Shown piece after piece: positions 25,210 through 34,865 of a DNA stretch of 64,000 bases. How positions within the stretch are numbered: the stretch's first letter is position 1; each line of letters opens with the position of its first letter. Source of the stretch: Actinomadura chibensis NBRC 106107 (GTDB taxonomy: Bacteria > Actinomycetota > Actinomycetes > Streptosporangiales > Streptosporangiaceae). Made by a program: the position numbers and the translations under genes. The DNA lies in NCBI RefSeq assembly GCF_001552135.1, contig NZ_BCQP01000037.1:62001-126000 (forward strand), read 5' to 3'. The notes beneath the pieces are model-generated. The model ran no database searches. It saw nothing but the letters and a program-made list of their open reading frames with translations, and was not told where the DNA came from.

Positions 25210-26069
25210 CGGGTCAGGAGGTCGCGGAGGGCCTTGGTGATCTCGGCCGGCGCCTCCTCCGCCATGAAATGGCCGCAGCTGACGGTGGAATGGCGCAGGT
25301 CGGGGGCCCAGGCGCGCCATACCGCCGCCGCGTCGTAGCCGAGGGCGGCGCCCCAGTCCTGCTGGAGGACGGCGACCGGCATCCGCAGCGTGTTGCCCGC
25401 TGAACGGTCGGCCTGGTCGTGCTCGACGTCGATTCCGGCGGACGCGCGGTAGTCGGCGACGATCGACGGGATCGCGGCGCGGGAGGCGGCCAGGTAGGCG
25501 GCGCGGACGTCCGCGGGAATGGCGGCCGGGTCGTTCGTCCACAGGTCGAGGAAATGGCCGAAGAACGCGTCCGGGGCTCCGGCGATCAGCTGTTCGGGGA
25601 GTCCCGGCGGCTGGGCCATCAGGTACAGGTGGAAGCCGACCGCCGCGCTGACGCCGTGCATGACGTCCCACATGTCCAGGGTCGGGAGGACGTCCAGGCA
25701 GGCCAGGTGCGTGATCGTCGACGGGTGGTCGAGGCCGGCGCGGAAGGCGACGAGGGCGCCGCGATCGTGTCCGGCCAGGGCGAAGCGGTCGTGGCCGAGG
25801 GCTCGGGCCAGGGCGACTATGTCCTCGGCCATGGTGCGCTTGGCGTAGCCGTCAAGCGGCTTGTCGCTCGCGCCGTAGCCACGGAGGTCGGGGCAGATGA
25901 CGGTGTGGTCGGCAGCCAGGTCCGTGGCGACGTGGCGCCACATCAGGTGGGTCTGCGGGAAGCCGTGCAACAGCACGATGGGGCTTCCGGTACCCCCGAC
26001 CGCGACGTTCAAGGACACATCGTCCGCGACGCGGACGCGCTTGTAGTCGAATCCAGTGATGTTCTCCAT
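25206..26069 (-). CDS. Alpha/beta hydrolase (epoxide hydrolase/haloacetate dehalogenase-like)
   Basis: 287 residues from ATG 26069 (MENITGFDYKRVRV); a longer frame upstream is the shadow of the SARP gene. The fold is clear: oxyanion motif HGFPQTHLMWR, DLRGYGASDKP, nucleophile elbow GHDRGA with Asp as nucleophile, and a terminal histidine in SCGHFMAEEAP. An Asp nucleophile indicates the dehalogenase/epoxide hydrolase branch and not a serine esterase; the specific substrate cannot be assigned. It is divergent from the SARP-like gene, whose product might regulate it. Confidence 0.88.
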   Translation of the reverse strand: MENITGFDYKRVRVADDVSLNVAVGGTGSPIVLLHGFPQTHLMWRHVATDLAADHTVICPDLRGYGASDKPLDGYAKRTMAEDIVALARALGHDRFALAGHDRGALVAFRAGLDHPSTITHLACLDVLPTLDMWDVMHGVSAAVGFHLYLMAQPPGLPEQLIAGAPDAFFGHFLDLWTNDPAAIPADVRAAYLAASRAAIPSIVADYRASAGIDVEHDQADRSAGNTLRMPVAVLQQDWGAALGYDAAAVWRAWAPDLRHSTVSCGHFMAEEAPAEITKALRDLLTR

Positions 26070-26103
26070 GTCCCCCAGGCTGCACCCCGTGAATGAGCAT
26101 CGG

Positions 26104-28081
26104 ATGAGTAGCGTTGCCTGGGTGGACGTCCTGTTCGGGGTGCTGGGGCCCGTCGCGGCGTGGGACGGCGACGGCCGCGCGGTCGCGCTGAAGGGCCCGC
26201 GGCACCGGGCGGTGCTGGCGCGGCTGATCGTGGCGCGCGGGCGGGTCGTCCCGGTGTCCCGGCTGGTCGACGACCTGTGGGTCGCGCCGCCGCCGGACGC
26301 CGTCGGCGCGGTGCGGACGTTCGTGGCGGCGCTCCGCAGGGCCCTGGAGCCGGACCGGCCGCCGCGCGCGCCGTCCAGGACGCTGGTCACCGAGGGGCCC
26401 GGGTATGCGCTGCGGGCCGGAGAGGACACCGTGGACGCCTGGCGCTTCGAGCGCGCGGCGGCGACGGACCGCCCGCCCGGGGAGGCGCTCGGGATCTTGG
26501 ACGAGGCGCTCGGCTGGTGGCGCGGCCCCGCCTACGCCGACTTCGCCGAGGAGGGCTGGGCGCGGGCCGAGCGCGCGCGGCTGACGGAGCTGCGGCTGCA
26601 CGCGGTCGAGCGGCGGGCCGAGGCGATGCTGGCGCTCGGGCGCGCCGCCGAGGCGGTCCCCGACCTGGACGCGCACGCCGCCGAGCATCCCTGGCGCGAG
26701 GACGCCTGGCGCCTCCTGGCCCTCGCCCTGTACAGGACGGGACGCCAGGCAGACGCGCTCAGCGTCCTCCGAAGGGCACGGGGGCTGCTGGTAGAGCAAC
26801 TGGGCATCGACCCAGGGCAGGCGTTGCGAAATCTGGAGGAAGACGTCCTTCGCCAGGCCGACCATCTCCAGGGGCAGGACGCGGCGGCTCGGGTCTGGGC
26901 GGACACCGCGGCCGTCTATGACCGGACGGTCGGGTCAGGTGCGTCTGGCGCGCGGGCCAGGCTGGAGTCGACGGTCGGGATCCTGCGCGACCTCGCCGTG
27001 ACGGGCGCCGGTGGGCTCGCGGCGGCGCGCGAGCGGCGCTTGGCGGCGGTCGCGGCGGCGGAGGAGCTCGGCGACGCGGAGCTGACCGCGCGGGTGATCG
27101 GCGCGTACGACGTCCCGGCCGTCTGGACGCGGTCGGACGATCCGCGCCAGGCCGCCGAGCTGGTCGCGGCGGCCGAGCGCACCCTCGCGGCCCTCCCGTC
27201 CGGCGGGACGGACGCGACGCGCGCCCGGCTGCTGGCGACGGTCGCGCTGGAGTCGCGCGGCACCGGTTCGCGGCGCGCGCGAGGCGGCGCGCGAGGCGGA
27301 GCGCGTCGCCCGCCGCCTGGACGATCCCGTCCTGCTGGCGTTCGCGCTGAACGGCGTGTGGATGCAGACGTTCGAGCGGGCGGGGCTCGCGCCGCGCCGG
27401 GACGAGATCGGCGCCGAGCTGGTCGCGCTGGCGGAACGGCATGAGCTGGCGAACCACCAGGTACTCGGGCATCTCATCCGGATGCAGGCGCGGAGCGCGC
27501 TCGGCGACTTCGCGGCGGCGGACGGGCACGCGGCGGCGGCGGAACGCCTGGCCGAGCGGCACGAACGTCCGCTGGTGGGGGTGTTCACGGCCTGGTTTCG
27601 GGCGTTGCGCCTGGCCGCGTCCGGGGAGGACGCGTCAGGGGAGGACGTGGAGGCCGCCTACCGGGAGGCCGTCGATCGGCTGGACGGGTCCGGGATGCCC
27701 GGGTTTCAGGACGGTCTGCCGTCGCTCGCCCTGCTCTGCTCGCGGGTGCGGGCCGGGCGTCCCGCGCCGACCGGCCCGGCCGACTGGGGGCCGTACGAGC
27801 CGTGGGCGCGGCCGCTGGTCCTGCTGGCGCGGGGCGAGCGCGACGCGGCCGCCGAGGCGCTGCGCGAAACCCCCGAACCCCCGGCCGACCTGCTGCTCGA
27901 AGCGCTCTGGGCGCTCACCGCCCGCGCCGCGGTCGAGCTGGGCGACCGCGCGGCGATGCGGCGCGCGCACGACCGGCTCCGTCCCGCCGCCGGGGAACTG
28001 GCGGGGGCGGGCAGCGGCCTGGTCACCCTCGGCCCGGTCTCCCATTTCCTGGACGAGTTGGACGCCGCCCTCGCCCGGTAG
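26104..28081 (+). pseudogene. SARP/BTAD transcriptional regulator, frameshifted
   Basis: The first part from ATG 26104 (or GTG 26122) encodes an OmpR-like DNA-binding domain (VLFGVLGPVAAWDGDGRAVA, residues 5-100) and a BTAD domain (through about residue 255, ending LGIDPGQALRNLEEDV). Near 27270-27285, in a GC dinucleotide run, the frame is lost: the first frame turns into Gly/Arg-rich nonsense, whereas the next frame continues naturally as EAAREAERVARRLDDPVLLA to the stop at 28079-28081. Removing one base or adding two restores about 658 residues. Either a real inactivation or a sequence error in a GC run. Confidence 0.8.
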
Positions 28082-28174
28082 GCCGTCCGGGACGCCGCGT
28101 GTTTGCCCCCCGCCGATGTTGCCTTGCCGTTTCTCGGGTAGGGCCGCACTGAAACGGTGAAAGGAGAGCCCGTC

Positions 28175-29833
28175 GTGACGGACGTTTCGAGCATGGGGGC
28201 GGAGCCGGGGGACGAGCGTCCGGTGCTGACGAACCGGCAGGGCCACCCGGTGTACGACAACCAGAACCAGCGCACGGTCGGCGCGCGGGGCCCGGCGACG
28301 CTGGAGAACTACCAGTTCCTGGAGAAGATCAGCCATTTCGACAGGGAGCGGATTCCGGAGCGGGTCGTCCACGCGCGGGGCGTGACGGCCTACGGATTCT
28401 TCGAGGCGTACGGGAAATGGGGCGACGAGCCGGTCGCCGCGTACACGCGGGCGAAACTGTTCCAGGAGCGGGGCGCGCGGACGCCGGTCGCGCTGCGGTT
28501 CTCCACGGTCATCGGCGGGCGCGACTCGGCCGAGACGGCCCGCGACCCGCGCGGGTTCGCCATCAAGTTCTACACCGAGGACGGCAACTGGGACCTCGTC
28601 GGGAACAACCTCGCGGTCTTCTTCATCCGCGACGCCATCAAGTTCCCGGACGTCATCCACGCCCTCAAACCCGACCCGGTGACGTTCCGGCAGGAACCGG
28701 CGCGCATCTTCGACTTCATGTCGCAGACGCCCGAGTCGATGCACATGCTCGTCAACCTTTTCAGCCCGCGCGGGATCCCGGCCGACTACCGGCACATGCA
28801 GGGCTTCGGCGTGAACACCTACAAATGGGTGAACGAGGCGGGCGAGACGAAGCTCGTCAAATACCACTGGATGCCGAAGCAGGGCGTGCGGAGCATGACG
28901 GAGGAGGACGCGGCGGCCGTCCAGGCCCGCGACCTCGGGCACGCGACGCGGGACCTGCACGACGCCATCGACCGCGGCGACTTCCCGGAATGGGAGCTGC
29001 TCGTCCAGATGATGGACGACAACGACCATCCCGAACTGGACTTCGACCCGCTCGACGACACCAAGGTCTGGCCGGAGAACGAGTTCCCGGCGCTGCCGGT
29101 GGGACGGCTCGTCCTCGACCGGAACGTGGACAACAACTTCGCCGAGAACGAGCAGATCTCGTTCGGGACGGGCGTCCTCGTCGACGGACTCGACTTCTCC
29201 GACGACAAGATGCTCGTCGGGCGGACGTTCTCCTACAGCGACACCCAGCGCCACCGCGTCGGCCCGAACTATCTGCAACTGCCCGTCAACCAGGCGAAGG
29301 GGACGCGGGTCCGGACGAACCAGCGGGACGGGCAAATGGCGTTCTTCGTCGACGACGGCGGCGAGAACCCGCATGTGAACTACGAGCCGTCCATTACGGG
29401 CGGGCTGCGGGAAGGGCAGTACCCGACGCATGACGAGCAGGGGCCGGAGATCCGGGGGCGGCTGACCCGCAAGCGCATTCCGCGGCCCAACGACTACCTG
29501 CAGGCCGGGCAGCGGTATCTGCTGATGGAGGACTGGGAGCGGGACGACCTCGTCCGCAATTTCGTCGAGCTGATCTCGCAGTGCGCGCGGCCCGTCCAGG
29601 AACGGATGGTCTGGCATTTCCTGCTGGTCGAGGACGATCTCGGGCTGCGCGTCGGGGAAGGGCTCGGAATCGGCCCGGACGCCGTCGCGCACCTCAAACC
29701 GCTCCCCGGCCAGGACCTCACGGACGAGGACCAGCGACGCCTCGACAACCTCGGCAAGAACGGTTCCCGGGACGTCGCCGGGCTGAAGATGACGCATTGC
29801 GTCCCGAACGAGAGGGCCGCGCACAGCTTCTAG
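28175..29833 (+). CDS. katA: Monofunctional haem catalase
   Basis: 552 residues from GTG 28175 with AAAGGAGA upstream. The distal histidine lies in ERVVHARGVTAYG, the distal Asn and FFIRDAIKFPDVIH block is present (GNNLAVFFIRDAIKFP), and the proximal haem tyrosine is in RTFSYSDTQRHRVGPNYLQLP. It disproportionates hydrogen peroxide. Length and spacing fit the small- to medium-subunit clade. The N-terminal VLTNRQGHPVYDNQNQRTVG is the usual arm. The gene is convergent with the GlxA-type regulator downstream and is probably peroxide-responsive, but no regulator site is evident. The symbol is by family only. Confidence 0.95.
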   Translation: MTDVSSMGAEPGDERPVLTNRQGHPVYDNQNQRTVGARGPATLENYQFLEKISHFDRERIPERVVHARGVTAYGFFEAYGKWGDEPVAAYTRAKLFQERGARTPVALRFSTVIGGRDSAETARDPRGFAIKFYTEDGNWDLVGNNLAVFFIRDAIKFPDVIHALKPDPVTFRQEPARIFDFMSQTPESMHMLVNLFSPRGIPADYRHMQGFGVNTYKWVNEAGETKLVKYHWMPKQGVRSMTEEDAAAVQARDLGHATRDLHDAIDRGDFPEWELLVQMMDDNDHPELDFDPLDDTKVWPENEFPALPVGRLVLDRNVDNNFAENEQISFGTGVLVDGLDFSDDKMLVGRTFSYSDTQRHRVGPNYLQLPVNQAKGTRVRTNQRDGQMAFFVDDGGENPHVNYEPSITGGLREGQYPTHDEQGPEIRGRLTRKRIPRPNDYLQAGQRYLLMEDWERDDLVRNFVELISQCARPVQERMVWHFLLVEDDLGLRVGEGLGIGPDAVAHLKPLPGQDLTDEDQRRLDNLGKNGSRDVAGLKMTHCVPNERAAHSF

Positions 29834-29885
29834 CCGCCCGCCGACCGGGCCGCTCGGCTCCCGCCGGCCAGCGGGCGAACCCGCC

Positions 29886-30863
29886 TCACCGCGTCGCGGC
29901 GGTGGCGGGCGCGGCGGTGCGGAACGTCTGGCGGTAGGTTGACGGCGGGACGCCGATCGTCGCGACGAGATGCTGCCGCAGCGACGCCGCCGTCCCGAAC
30001 CCGGCCTCGGCGGCGATGCGGTCCACCGGCAGGTCGGTCGTCTCCAGCAGGCGGCGGGCGCGCTCGACGCGCTGCTGCGTCAGCCACTGCCCGGGCGTCA
30101 TGCCGACCTCGTCGCGGAACCGCCGGGAGAACGTCCGGACGCTCATCCGCGCGTGCTTCGCCAGTTCGCTCAGCGCGAGCGGACGGTGCAGCTGCTCCAG
30201 CGCCCACGCCCGGGTCGCCGACGTCGTCGCCGCCTCCGGCCCCGGGACGGGACGTTCGATGAACTGCGCCTGTCCGCCCTCCCGCCACGGCGGCACGATG
30301 CAGCGCCGGGCCACGCCGTTCGCGACCTCGCTGCCGTGGTCGCGCCGGACGATGTGCATGCACAGGTCGATCCCGGCGGCGACGCCGGCGGCGGTGAGGA
30401 CGTCGCCGTCGTCCACGAACAGGACGTCCGGGTCGACCTTGACCTTGGGGAACTCGCGCTGGAAGCGGGCGGCGTCGCGCCAGTGCGTGGTGGCCGGGCG
30501 CCCGTCGAGCAGGCCCGCGGCGGCCAGCACGTAGGACGCCGTGCAGATCGACACGATGCGGGTGCCGGGACGCAGCGCGCCGAGCGTCGCCGCGAGCGGC
30601 TCGGGGAGGCGGGCGGGGCCGTCGAGGTCGTAGGCGCAGGGCGGGATGACCAGCGTGTCCGCGGTCGGGACGAGTTCGGGCCCGTGCCGGACGGCGAGCG
30701 CGAAATCGGCGTTCGTCCTGACCTGCCCGCCGTCGACGCTGCAGGTCAGGACCTCGTAGAGCGGCCTGCCGTCCGCCGACACGGCGGCCCCGAACAACCG
30801 GACCGGGATGCTCAGCTCGAACGGGTACACGCCGTCCAGCGCCAGTACGACCACACGATGCAT
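29886..30863 (-). CDS. GlxA-type AraC regulator (DJ-1/PfpI plus HTH)
   Basis: 325 residues from ATG 30863. Residues 1-185 form a DJ-1/PfpI-like domain (VVVLALDGVYPFELSIPVRL; SICTASYVLAAAGLLDGRPATTHW with the nucleophile-elbow cysteine). Residues about 215-310 are a two-HTH AraC domain (LSELAKHARMSVRTFSRRFRDEVGMTPGQWL and VDRIAAEAGFGTAASLRQHL). Such regulators control amino-acid, carnitine or stress genes; the effector here is unknown. It is convergent with catalase. Confidence 0.93.
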   Translation of the reverse strand: MHRVVVLALDGVYPFELSIPVRLFGAAVSADGRPLYEVLTCSVDGGQVRTNADFALAVRHGPELVPTADTLVIPPCAYDLDGPARLPEPLAATLGALRPGTRIVSICTASYVLAAAGLLDGRPATTHWRDAARFQREFPKVKVDPDVLFVDDGDVLTAAGVAAGIDLCMHIVRRDHGSEVANGVARRCIVPPWREGGQAQFIERPVPGPEAATTSATRAWALEQLHRPLALSELAKHARMSVRTFSRRFRDEVGMTPGQWLTQQRVERARRLLETTDLPVDRIAAEAGFGTAASLRQHLVATIGVPPSTYRQTFRTAAPATAATR

Positions 30864-31208
30864 GGCTTGATTCTCACACACGCCACGATCTGGCCACCGA
30901 CAGCCGGAGCGGAGCGGGGACGTCCAACCTCGGGTCACCGGACGAATGGAGGACGGAACGACGTCCGGACCGAGGGGGCGATCATGGCGGCCAGGGCCGT
31001 CTTAGGCGGCTTTACCAGCTCCGGCCTGCCGGAACATCCGGGCGTGCCGCCCCGACCCTGGGATCCTCCCGTACGGACTAAGGGTCTCCCGGGGGGATTA
31101 CTCCACCCCGGATGGGGGTTTTCCCCTATGGCGATGATTCTTCCGGAGCGGCAGAGTCATATTCGGCAGCAGGGGGACGAGGCCCCCTCCGCAGGAAGAA
31201 GGCAGACG
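30864..31208. other. Regulatory intergenic stretch upstream of two small genes
   Basis: 345 bp. A segment around 31080-31160 has clustered G and C runs (CCCCGGATGGGGGTTTTCCCC at 31106-31126) able to form alternative hairpins, ahead of the 86-aa gene. A frame in phase with that gene is open from 30984, but its sequence is not protein-like. No terminator of the minus gene is expected here. Confidence 0.35.
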
Positions 31209-31469
31209 ATGTCGAACACGCCGACCCTCACCTCGCTCACCACCTCCGACCTGGCCGAGATCCTGTTCTGCTGCGGGCTGCAGGAGTCCGACCACCCGTC
31301 CGCCGAGCAGGTCCGCGCGGCGATCGACGACCGGCTCGGCGCCTACTCCACCTGCGTCGCCACCGTCGCGCAGGAGGCGGGCGACCACCCCGAGACCTAC
31401 CTGGCGCGGATGCGCTGGGCGCTCAGCACCGTGTCGCGGGCGTACCGCGCACCGGTCACCGCGGCCTGA
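31209..31469 (+). CDS. Small hypothetical protein
   Basis: 86 residues from ATG 31209, preceded by AGGAAGAAGG. The sequence is acidic and helical (TSDLAEILFCCGLQESDHPS, VRAAIDDRLGAYSTCVATVAQ) with three cysteines. No family is recognised. It is followed 70 bp later by another small gene with its own ribosome-binding site; the pair may be co-transcribed. Confidence 0.65.
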   Translation: MSNTPTLTSLTTSDLAEILFCCGLQESDHPSAEQVRAAIDDRLGAYSTCVATVAQEAGDHPETYLARMRWALSTVSRAYRAPVTAA

Positions 31470-31538
31470 GCATCCCGGCCTGAGCATCCCGGCCTGACCA
31501 ACACACCGATCCGTCTCGATCCCGAAGGAAGGAACCCG

Positions 31539-31682
31539 ATGCCTTCAGCTTTCGCCGACCGTCCCCAGGACATCGTCCCGCGCACCCTCCGCGACCTGCT
31601 CGCCGCCGAGGCGTCCCAGCCCGAGAACGGAAAGCGGCGGCGCCGACAACGCAGGATCAGGACCGTCCGGCGCGTCACCTAG
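31539..31682 (+). CDS. Very small basic protein
   Basis: 47 residues from ATG 31539 with a strong GAAGGAAGGA ribosome-binding site. The N-terminal part is helical (PRTLRDLLAAEASQPE); the C-terminal part is highly basic (KRRRRQRRIRTVRR), suggesting nucleic-acid binding. It ends at TAG 31680-31682, 24 bp from the stop of the convergent lipoprotein gene. The call rests on the ribosome-binding site and composition. Confidence 0.55.
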   Translation: MPSAFADRPQDIVPRTLRDLLAAEASQPENGKRRRRQRRIRTVRRVT

Positions 31683-31706
31683 CGACCGGTCGGCGACCCG
31701 GTGGGC

Positions 31707-31928
31707 TCAGCGGTGCGACTTGGTCTTCGTCTTCTTGTGCTTCGGCTTCTTGCCGTGCCCGCCGCCCGACTCCCACTCGTAGCCGGGCGTGTTGTTCTTG
31801 CAGTACCGGTCGCTGACCTTCGTGTCGGTGGCGTCGTGCTCGCACCACCGCTTCTCGCCGCACGCGGTCAGTCCCAGCCCGGCGACCAGGACGGTGATCG
31901 CGAGGGCGGCGGACGGGGTCTTGCGCAT
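31707..31928 (-). CDS. Small putative lipoprotein
   Basis: 73 residues from ATG 31928, with GGAGAG upstream. A basic start, a hydrophobic core (AALAITVLVAGLG) and the lipobox LTAC predict lipidation of Cys23 after signal peptidase II cleavage. The mature part is short, has two more cysteines and ends in a Lys/His-rich tail (GKKPKHKKTKTKSHR). The function is unknown. Confidence 0.8.
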   Translation of the reverse strand: MRKTPSAALAITVLVAGLGLTACGEKRWCEHDATDTKVSDRYCKNNTPGYEWESGGGHGKKPKHKKTKTKSHR

Positions 31929-32079
31929 TTCGGGTCTCTCCTCTGCCGTGGGACGTCCCGGCCGGGACGTCGCCGACCCGACTCTGACGGCCGCGGGCGA
32001 GTCCGCGTTCCCGCCGCCCGCCGCACCGGGCGTGACCTGCTCCGGCCGCGCGTGTGATCACGGCGGCGATACTGGTGGC

Positions 32080-33888
32080 ATGGTCGATGACGAGCGCTGG
32101 AAGGCGCGTTTCCGAGCCGCCCGGATCACCCTGCCGCGCTGGGCGCGGGACGTCCCGAGCCGCAGCGTCTACCGGTCGAACGCCACGGGGACCTGGGAGA
32201 TCTACTCCTGGGACCGTGACACCGGCGCGCGGCGGCAGGTGACGGACCGTCCGAACGGCACGTGGGCGGGCACGATCGACCCGTCCGGCGAATGGGTGTG
32301 GTGGTTCGCGGACACCGACGGCGACGAGTTCGGCGTGTGGAAGCGCGCCCCGTTCGTCCCAGCGGACGGGAATGTCCCGCCGGCGAGCGTCCCGGCCGTT
32401 CCGGAACTGGAACCGTCCTATCCGTCTGGGCTGAGCCTAGGAAGGTCCGGTCTCGCCGTCATCGGACGGACGACCGACGCAGGGAACACCATCCATCTGT
32501 GCCGTCCAGCGGCATCGCCCCAGGTGCTCTACCACCACGCGGAGGACGCCCACGTCGCGGGCCTCTCCCGGGACGAATCGCTGATCGCCATAGGGCACAG
32601 CGAACACGGCGACAGCCGCCACATGGCCTTGCGCGTCCTACGCCCAGACGGCTCCACGGTCGCCGACCTCTGGGACGGCCCAGGCAAAGGCGTCTACGGC
32701 GCGGGTTTCGCCCCGGTCGACGGGGACGCGCGGCTCCTCGTCACCCACGAGCGCCGGGGCCGGGACGAGATCCTCATCTGGGACCCGGTCGCGGGGACCG
32801 AACGCGAGATCGTCCTCGACCTGCCCGGCGACTTCGGCGCCTCCTGGTACCCGGACGGGACGGCGCTGCTGATCTCCCACAACCACGAGGCGCGCGACGA
32901 GCTGTACCGCTACGACCTGTCGGAAGGCACCCTGACCAGGGTGGACACGCCGCGCGGCGTGATCGGCGGGGCGGACGTCCGGCCGGACGGGACGGTCGAG
33001 TTCTCCTGGTCGTCCGCCGCCGAACCGCCGGTCATCCGGGACACCACCGGCGCGGTGGTGCTGACGCCGCCGGGCCCGGCCGCGCCGCCGTCCGTCCCGG
33101 TCGAGGACGTCTGGGTGGACGGCCCGGCCGGACGCATCCACGCCCTGGTCAGCAAACCCGAAAGCGACGCGGGCGCCGGGGGCACCGGGGGCGAAGCCCC
33201 CTACCCCACCGTTTTCGACATTCACGGTGGGCCGACCGCCCAGGATGACGATTCGTTCGTCCCGTCCGCCGCCGCCTGGGTCGACCACGGGTTCGCGGTC
33301 GTCCGCGTCAACTACCGGGGGTCGACCGGGTACGGGTCGGAATGGCGCGACGCCATCGAGGGACGGGTCGGACTCACAGAACTGGAGGACATCAAGGCCG
33401 TCCGCGACTGGGCCGTGTCCAGCGGGCTGGCCGATCCGGCGCGGCTCGTCCTGACCGGGGGCTCGTGGGGCGGTTTCCTCACGCTGCTCGGCATCGGCAC
33501 CCAGCCGGACGACTGGAGCGTCGCGGTCGCCGCCGTCCCCGTCGCCGACTACGTCGCCGCCTACGAGGACGAGATGGAGGGCCTCCAGGCGTTCGACCGG
33601 TCCCTGTTCGGCGGCTCGCCGTCCGAGGTCCCGGACCGGTACCGGGAGTCGTCCCCGATCACCTACGTGGAGGCGGTCAGGGCGCCGGTGCTGATCCTCG
33701 CCGGGGAGAACGACCCGCGCTGCCCCATCCGGCAGATCGACAACTACCTCGCCCGGCTCGCCGAGCTCGGGCGTCCGCACGAGATGTACCGGTACGACGC
33801 CGGGCACGGCTCGCTCGTCGTCGAGGAGCGCATCACCCAGATGGCGGCCGAGATCGGGTTCGCCCGGAAACACCTAGGCATGTCGTGA
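32080..33888 (+). CDS. S9-family peptidase (prolyl oligopeptidase/acylaminoacyl peptidase type)
   Basis: 602 residues from ATG 32080. Residues about 40-340 form a beta-propeller with repeated strand patterns (RSNATGTWEIYSWDRDTGARRQ; PDGTALLISHNHEARDELYRYD). The C-terminal alpha/beta hydrolase domain has the nucleophile GGSWGGF, the acid in LAGENDPRCPI and the histidine in DAGHGSLV. It cleaves small peptides in the cytoplasm; no signal peptide is seen. The longer upstream frame overlaps the promoter of the lipoprotein gene and is not protein-like. Confidence 0.93.
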   Translation: MVDDERWKARFRAARITLPRWARDVPSRSVYRSNATGTWEIYSWDRDTGARRQVTDRPNGTWAGTIDPSGEWVWWFADTDGDEFGVWKRAPFVPADGNVPPASVPAVPELEPSYPSGLSLGRSGLAVIGRTTDAGNTIHLCRPAASPQVLYHHAEDAHVAGLSRDESLIAIGHSEHGDSRHMALRVLRPDGSTVADLWDGPGKGVYGAGFAPVDGDARLLVTHERRGRDEILIWDPVAGTEREIVLDLPGDFGASWYPDGTALLISHNHEARDELYRYDLSEGTLTRVDTPRGVIGGADVRPDGTVEFSWSSAAEPPVIRDTTGAVVLTPPGPAAPPSVPVEDVWVDGPAGRIHALVSKPESDAGAGGTGGEAPYPTVFDIHGGPTAQDDDSFVPSAAAWVDHGFAVVRVNYRGSTGYGSEWRDAIEGRVGLTELEDIKAVRDWAVSSGLADPARLVLTGGSWGGFLTLLGIGTQPDDWSVAVAAVPVADYVAAYEDEMEGLQAFDRSLFGGSPSEVPDRYRESSPITYVEAVRAPVLILAGENDPRCPIRQIDNYLARLAELGRPHEMYRYDAGHGSLVVEERITQMAAEIGFARKHLGMS

Positions 33889-34032
33889 TCGTCCCGGGGG
33901 ACGGGCCGCCCGCCCCGTCCCCCGGGGTTTACAAGATCAAAGAGCCGGGCATCCCTCCGAGCGGCCGCACCGCACGGCCGGTCCCCGGCGGACCGGCCCC
34001 GCCCCCCGGACATCACCGATCGGGGGGACCAC

Positions 34033-34824
34033 ATGAACCGGCCGCACCGCACGCGCACCCATGCCCGCGTCCGCCGCGCGCCCCGCCTCCGGCGGCGCCG
34101 ACCGTCCAACCCGGCCGGAGACGGCGCACCCGATCGGTGTCGCCGCCTGACCGCCCTGGTCACAGCCCTGTCCGTCCCGGCGACGATGCTGGCCGCCACC
34201 ACCCCGCGCGCCATCGCGTCCCCGCCACCGCCCGCCCGCCGGATCGCATCACCGCCAACCGGCCCGGCCGCCCGCGGCATCAGCGGGCGCCCCCTGCTCA
34301 CACCGCTCACTCCCCGCGCGGACGCGCGCGGCGGCGGAGCCGACGCCGGGAGGAGGCGAGGTTCCGGACCGCCACCGAACGCGCGGACGCGGGGAATTCC
34401 GCCGCGGGACGTCGTCCGGAGGCTGCCGGATTCGGTGCGGATCGGGCAGGGGCTCGCCGAGGGCCTGCTGCGCGCGAACGGCATCGGCTGGCGGTCGACC
34501 GGCGGATGCTCCGACCGGACGGTCCGGAACTGCACGTCGTTCGAGAGCGTCCGGCTCGGCACGATCAGGGGGCTGATCGGCTTCGCGGCGGCCAGCGGCT
34601 GCGAGGTCACCGTGACGGGCGGGACGGAGCGCGGCCACGCGGGCGGCCAGTACAGCCACTCGAACGGCTACAAGATCGACATCGCCCCGAGCGCGTGCGT
34701 CGACCGGGCGGTCGGGGAGTACGCGCCGCGGGGCGTCCGGAGCGACGGCGCACGCCTCTACCGCTCACCGGACGGCGCCCTCTTCGCCCGCGAGAAAGAC
34801 CACTGGGACATCACCTTCCGCTGA
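34033..34824 (+). CDS. Secreted M15-like peptidase (D-Ala-D-Ala carboxypeptidase fold)
   Basis: 263 residues from ATG 34033 with GGGGGGA upstream. A long Arg-rich N-terminus (about 40 residues) precedes a hydrophobic stretch LTALVTALSVPATMLAATTP, a plausible though unusual signal or anchor. A Pro/Arg-rich linker follows. The C-terminal domain shows GHAGGQYSHSNGYKIDIAPS and DHWDITF, the H-x6-D and H-W-D zinc-site pattern of M15/VanY-type peptidases. It may trim cell-wall peptides. The 140-bp leader is GC-rich with short hairpins but does not match a riboswitch that I know. Confidence 0.78.
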   Translation: MNRPHRTRTHARVRRAPRLRRRRPSNPAGDGAPDRCRRLTALVTALSVPATMLAATTPRAIASPPPPARRIASPPTGPAARGISGRPLLTPLTPRADARGGGADAGRRRGSGPPPNARTRGIPPRDVVRRLPDSVRIGQGLAEGLLRANGIGWRSTGGCSDRTVRNCTSFESVRLGTIRGLIGFAAASGCEVTVTGGTERGHAGGQYSHSNGYKIDIAPSACVDRAVGEYAPRGVRSDGARLYRSPDGALFAREKDHWDITFR

Positions 34825-34865
34825 GCCCGCGGCCACACGGTCACGCGGTCACGCCGGTCGTGTGC

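Noticed and set aside
27635..29824. A 729-codon open frame on the minus strand opposite the catalase gene
   Set aside because: It is the mirror of a GC-rich gene: codon composition is Val/Arg/Asp-rich without any domain, and the plus-strand catalase is unmistakable.
33889..34032. Riboswitch in the leader of the M15-like peptidase gene (c-di-AMP type is common for wall hydrolases)
   Set aside because: Short GC hairpins are present, but I cannot find the conserved ydaO core sequences.
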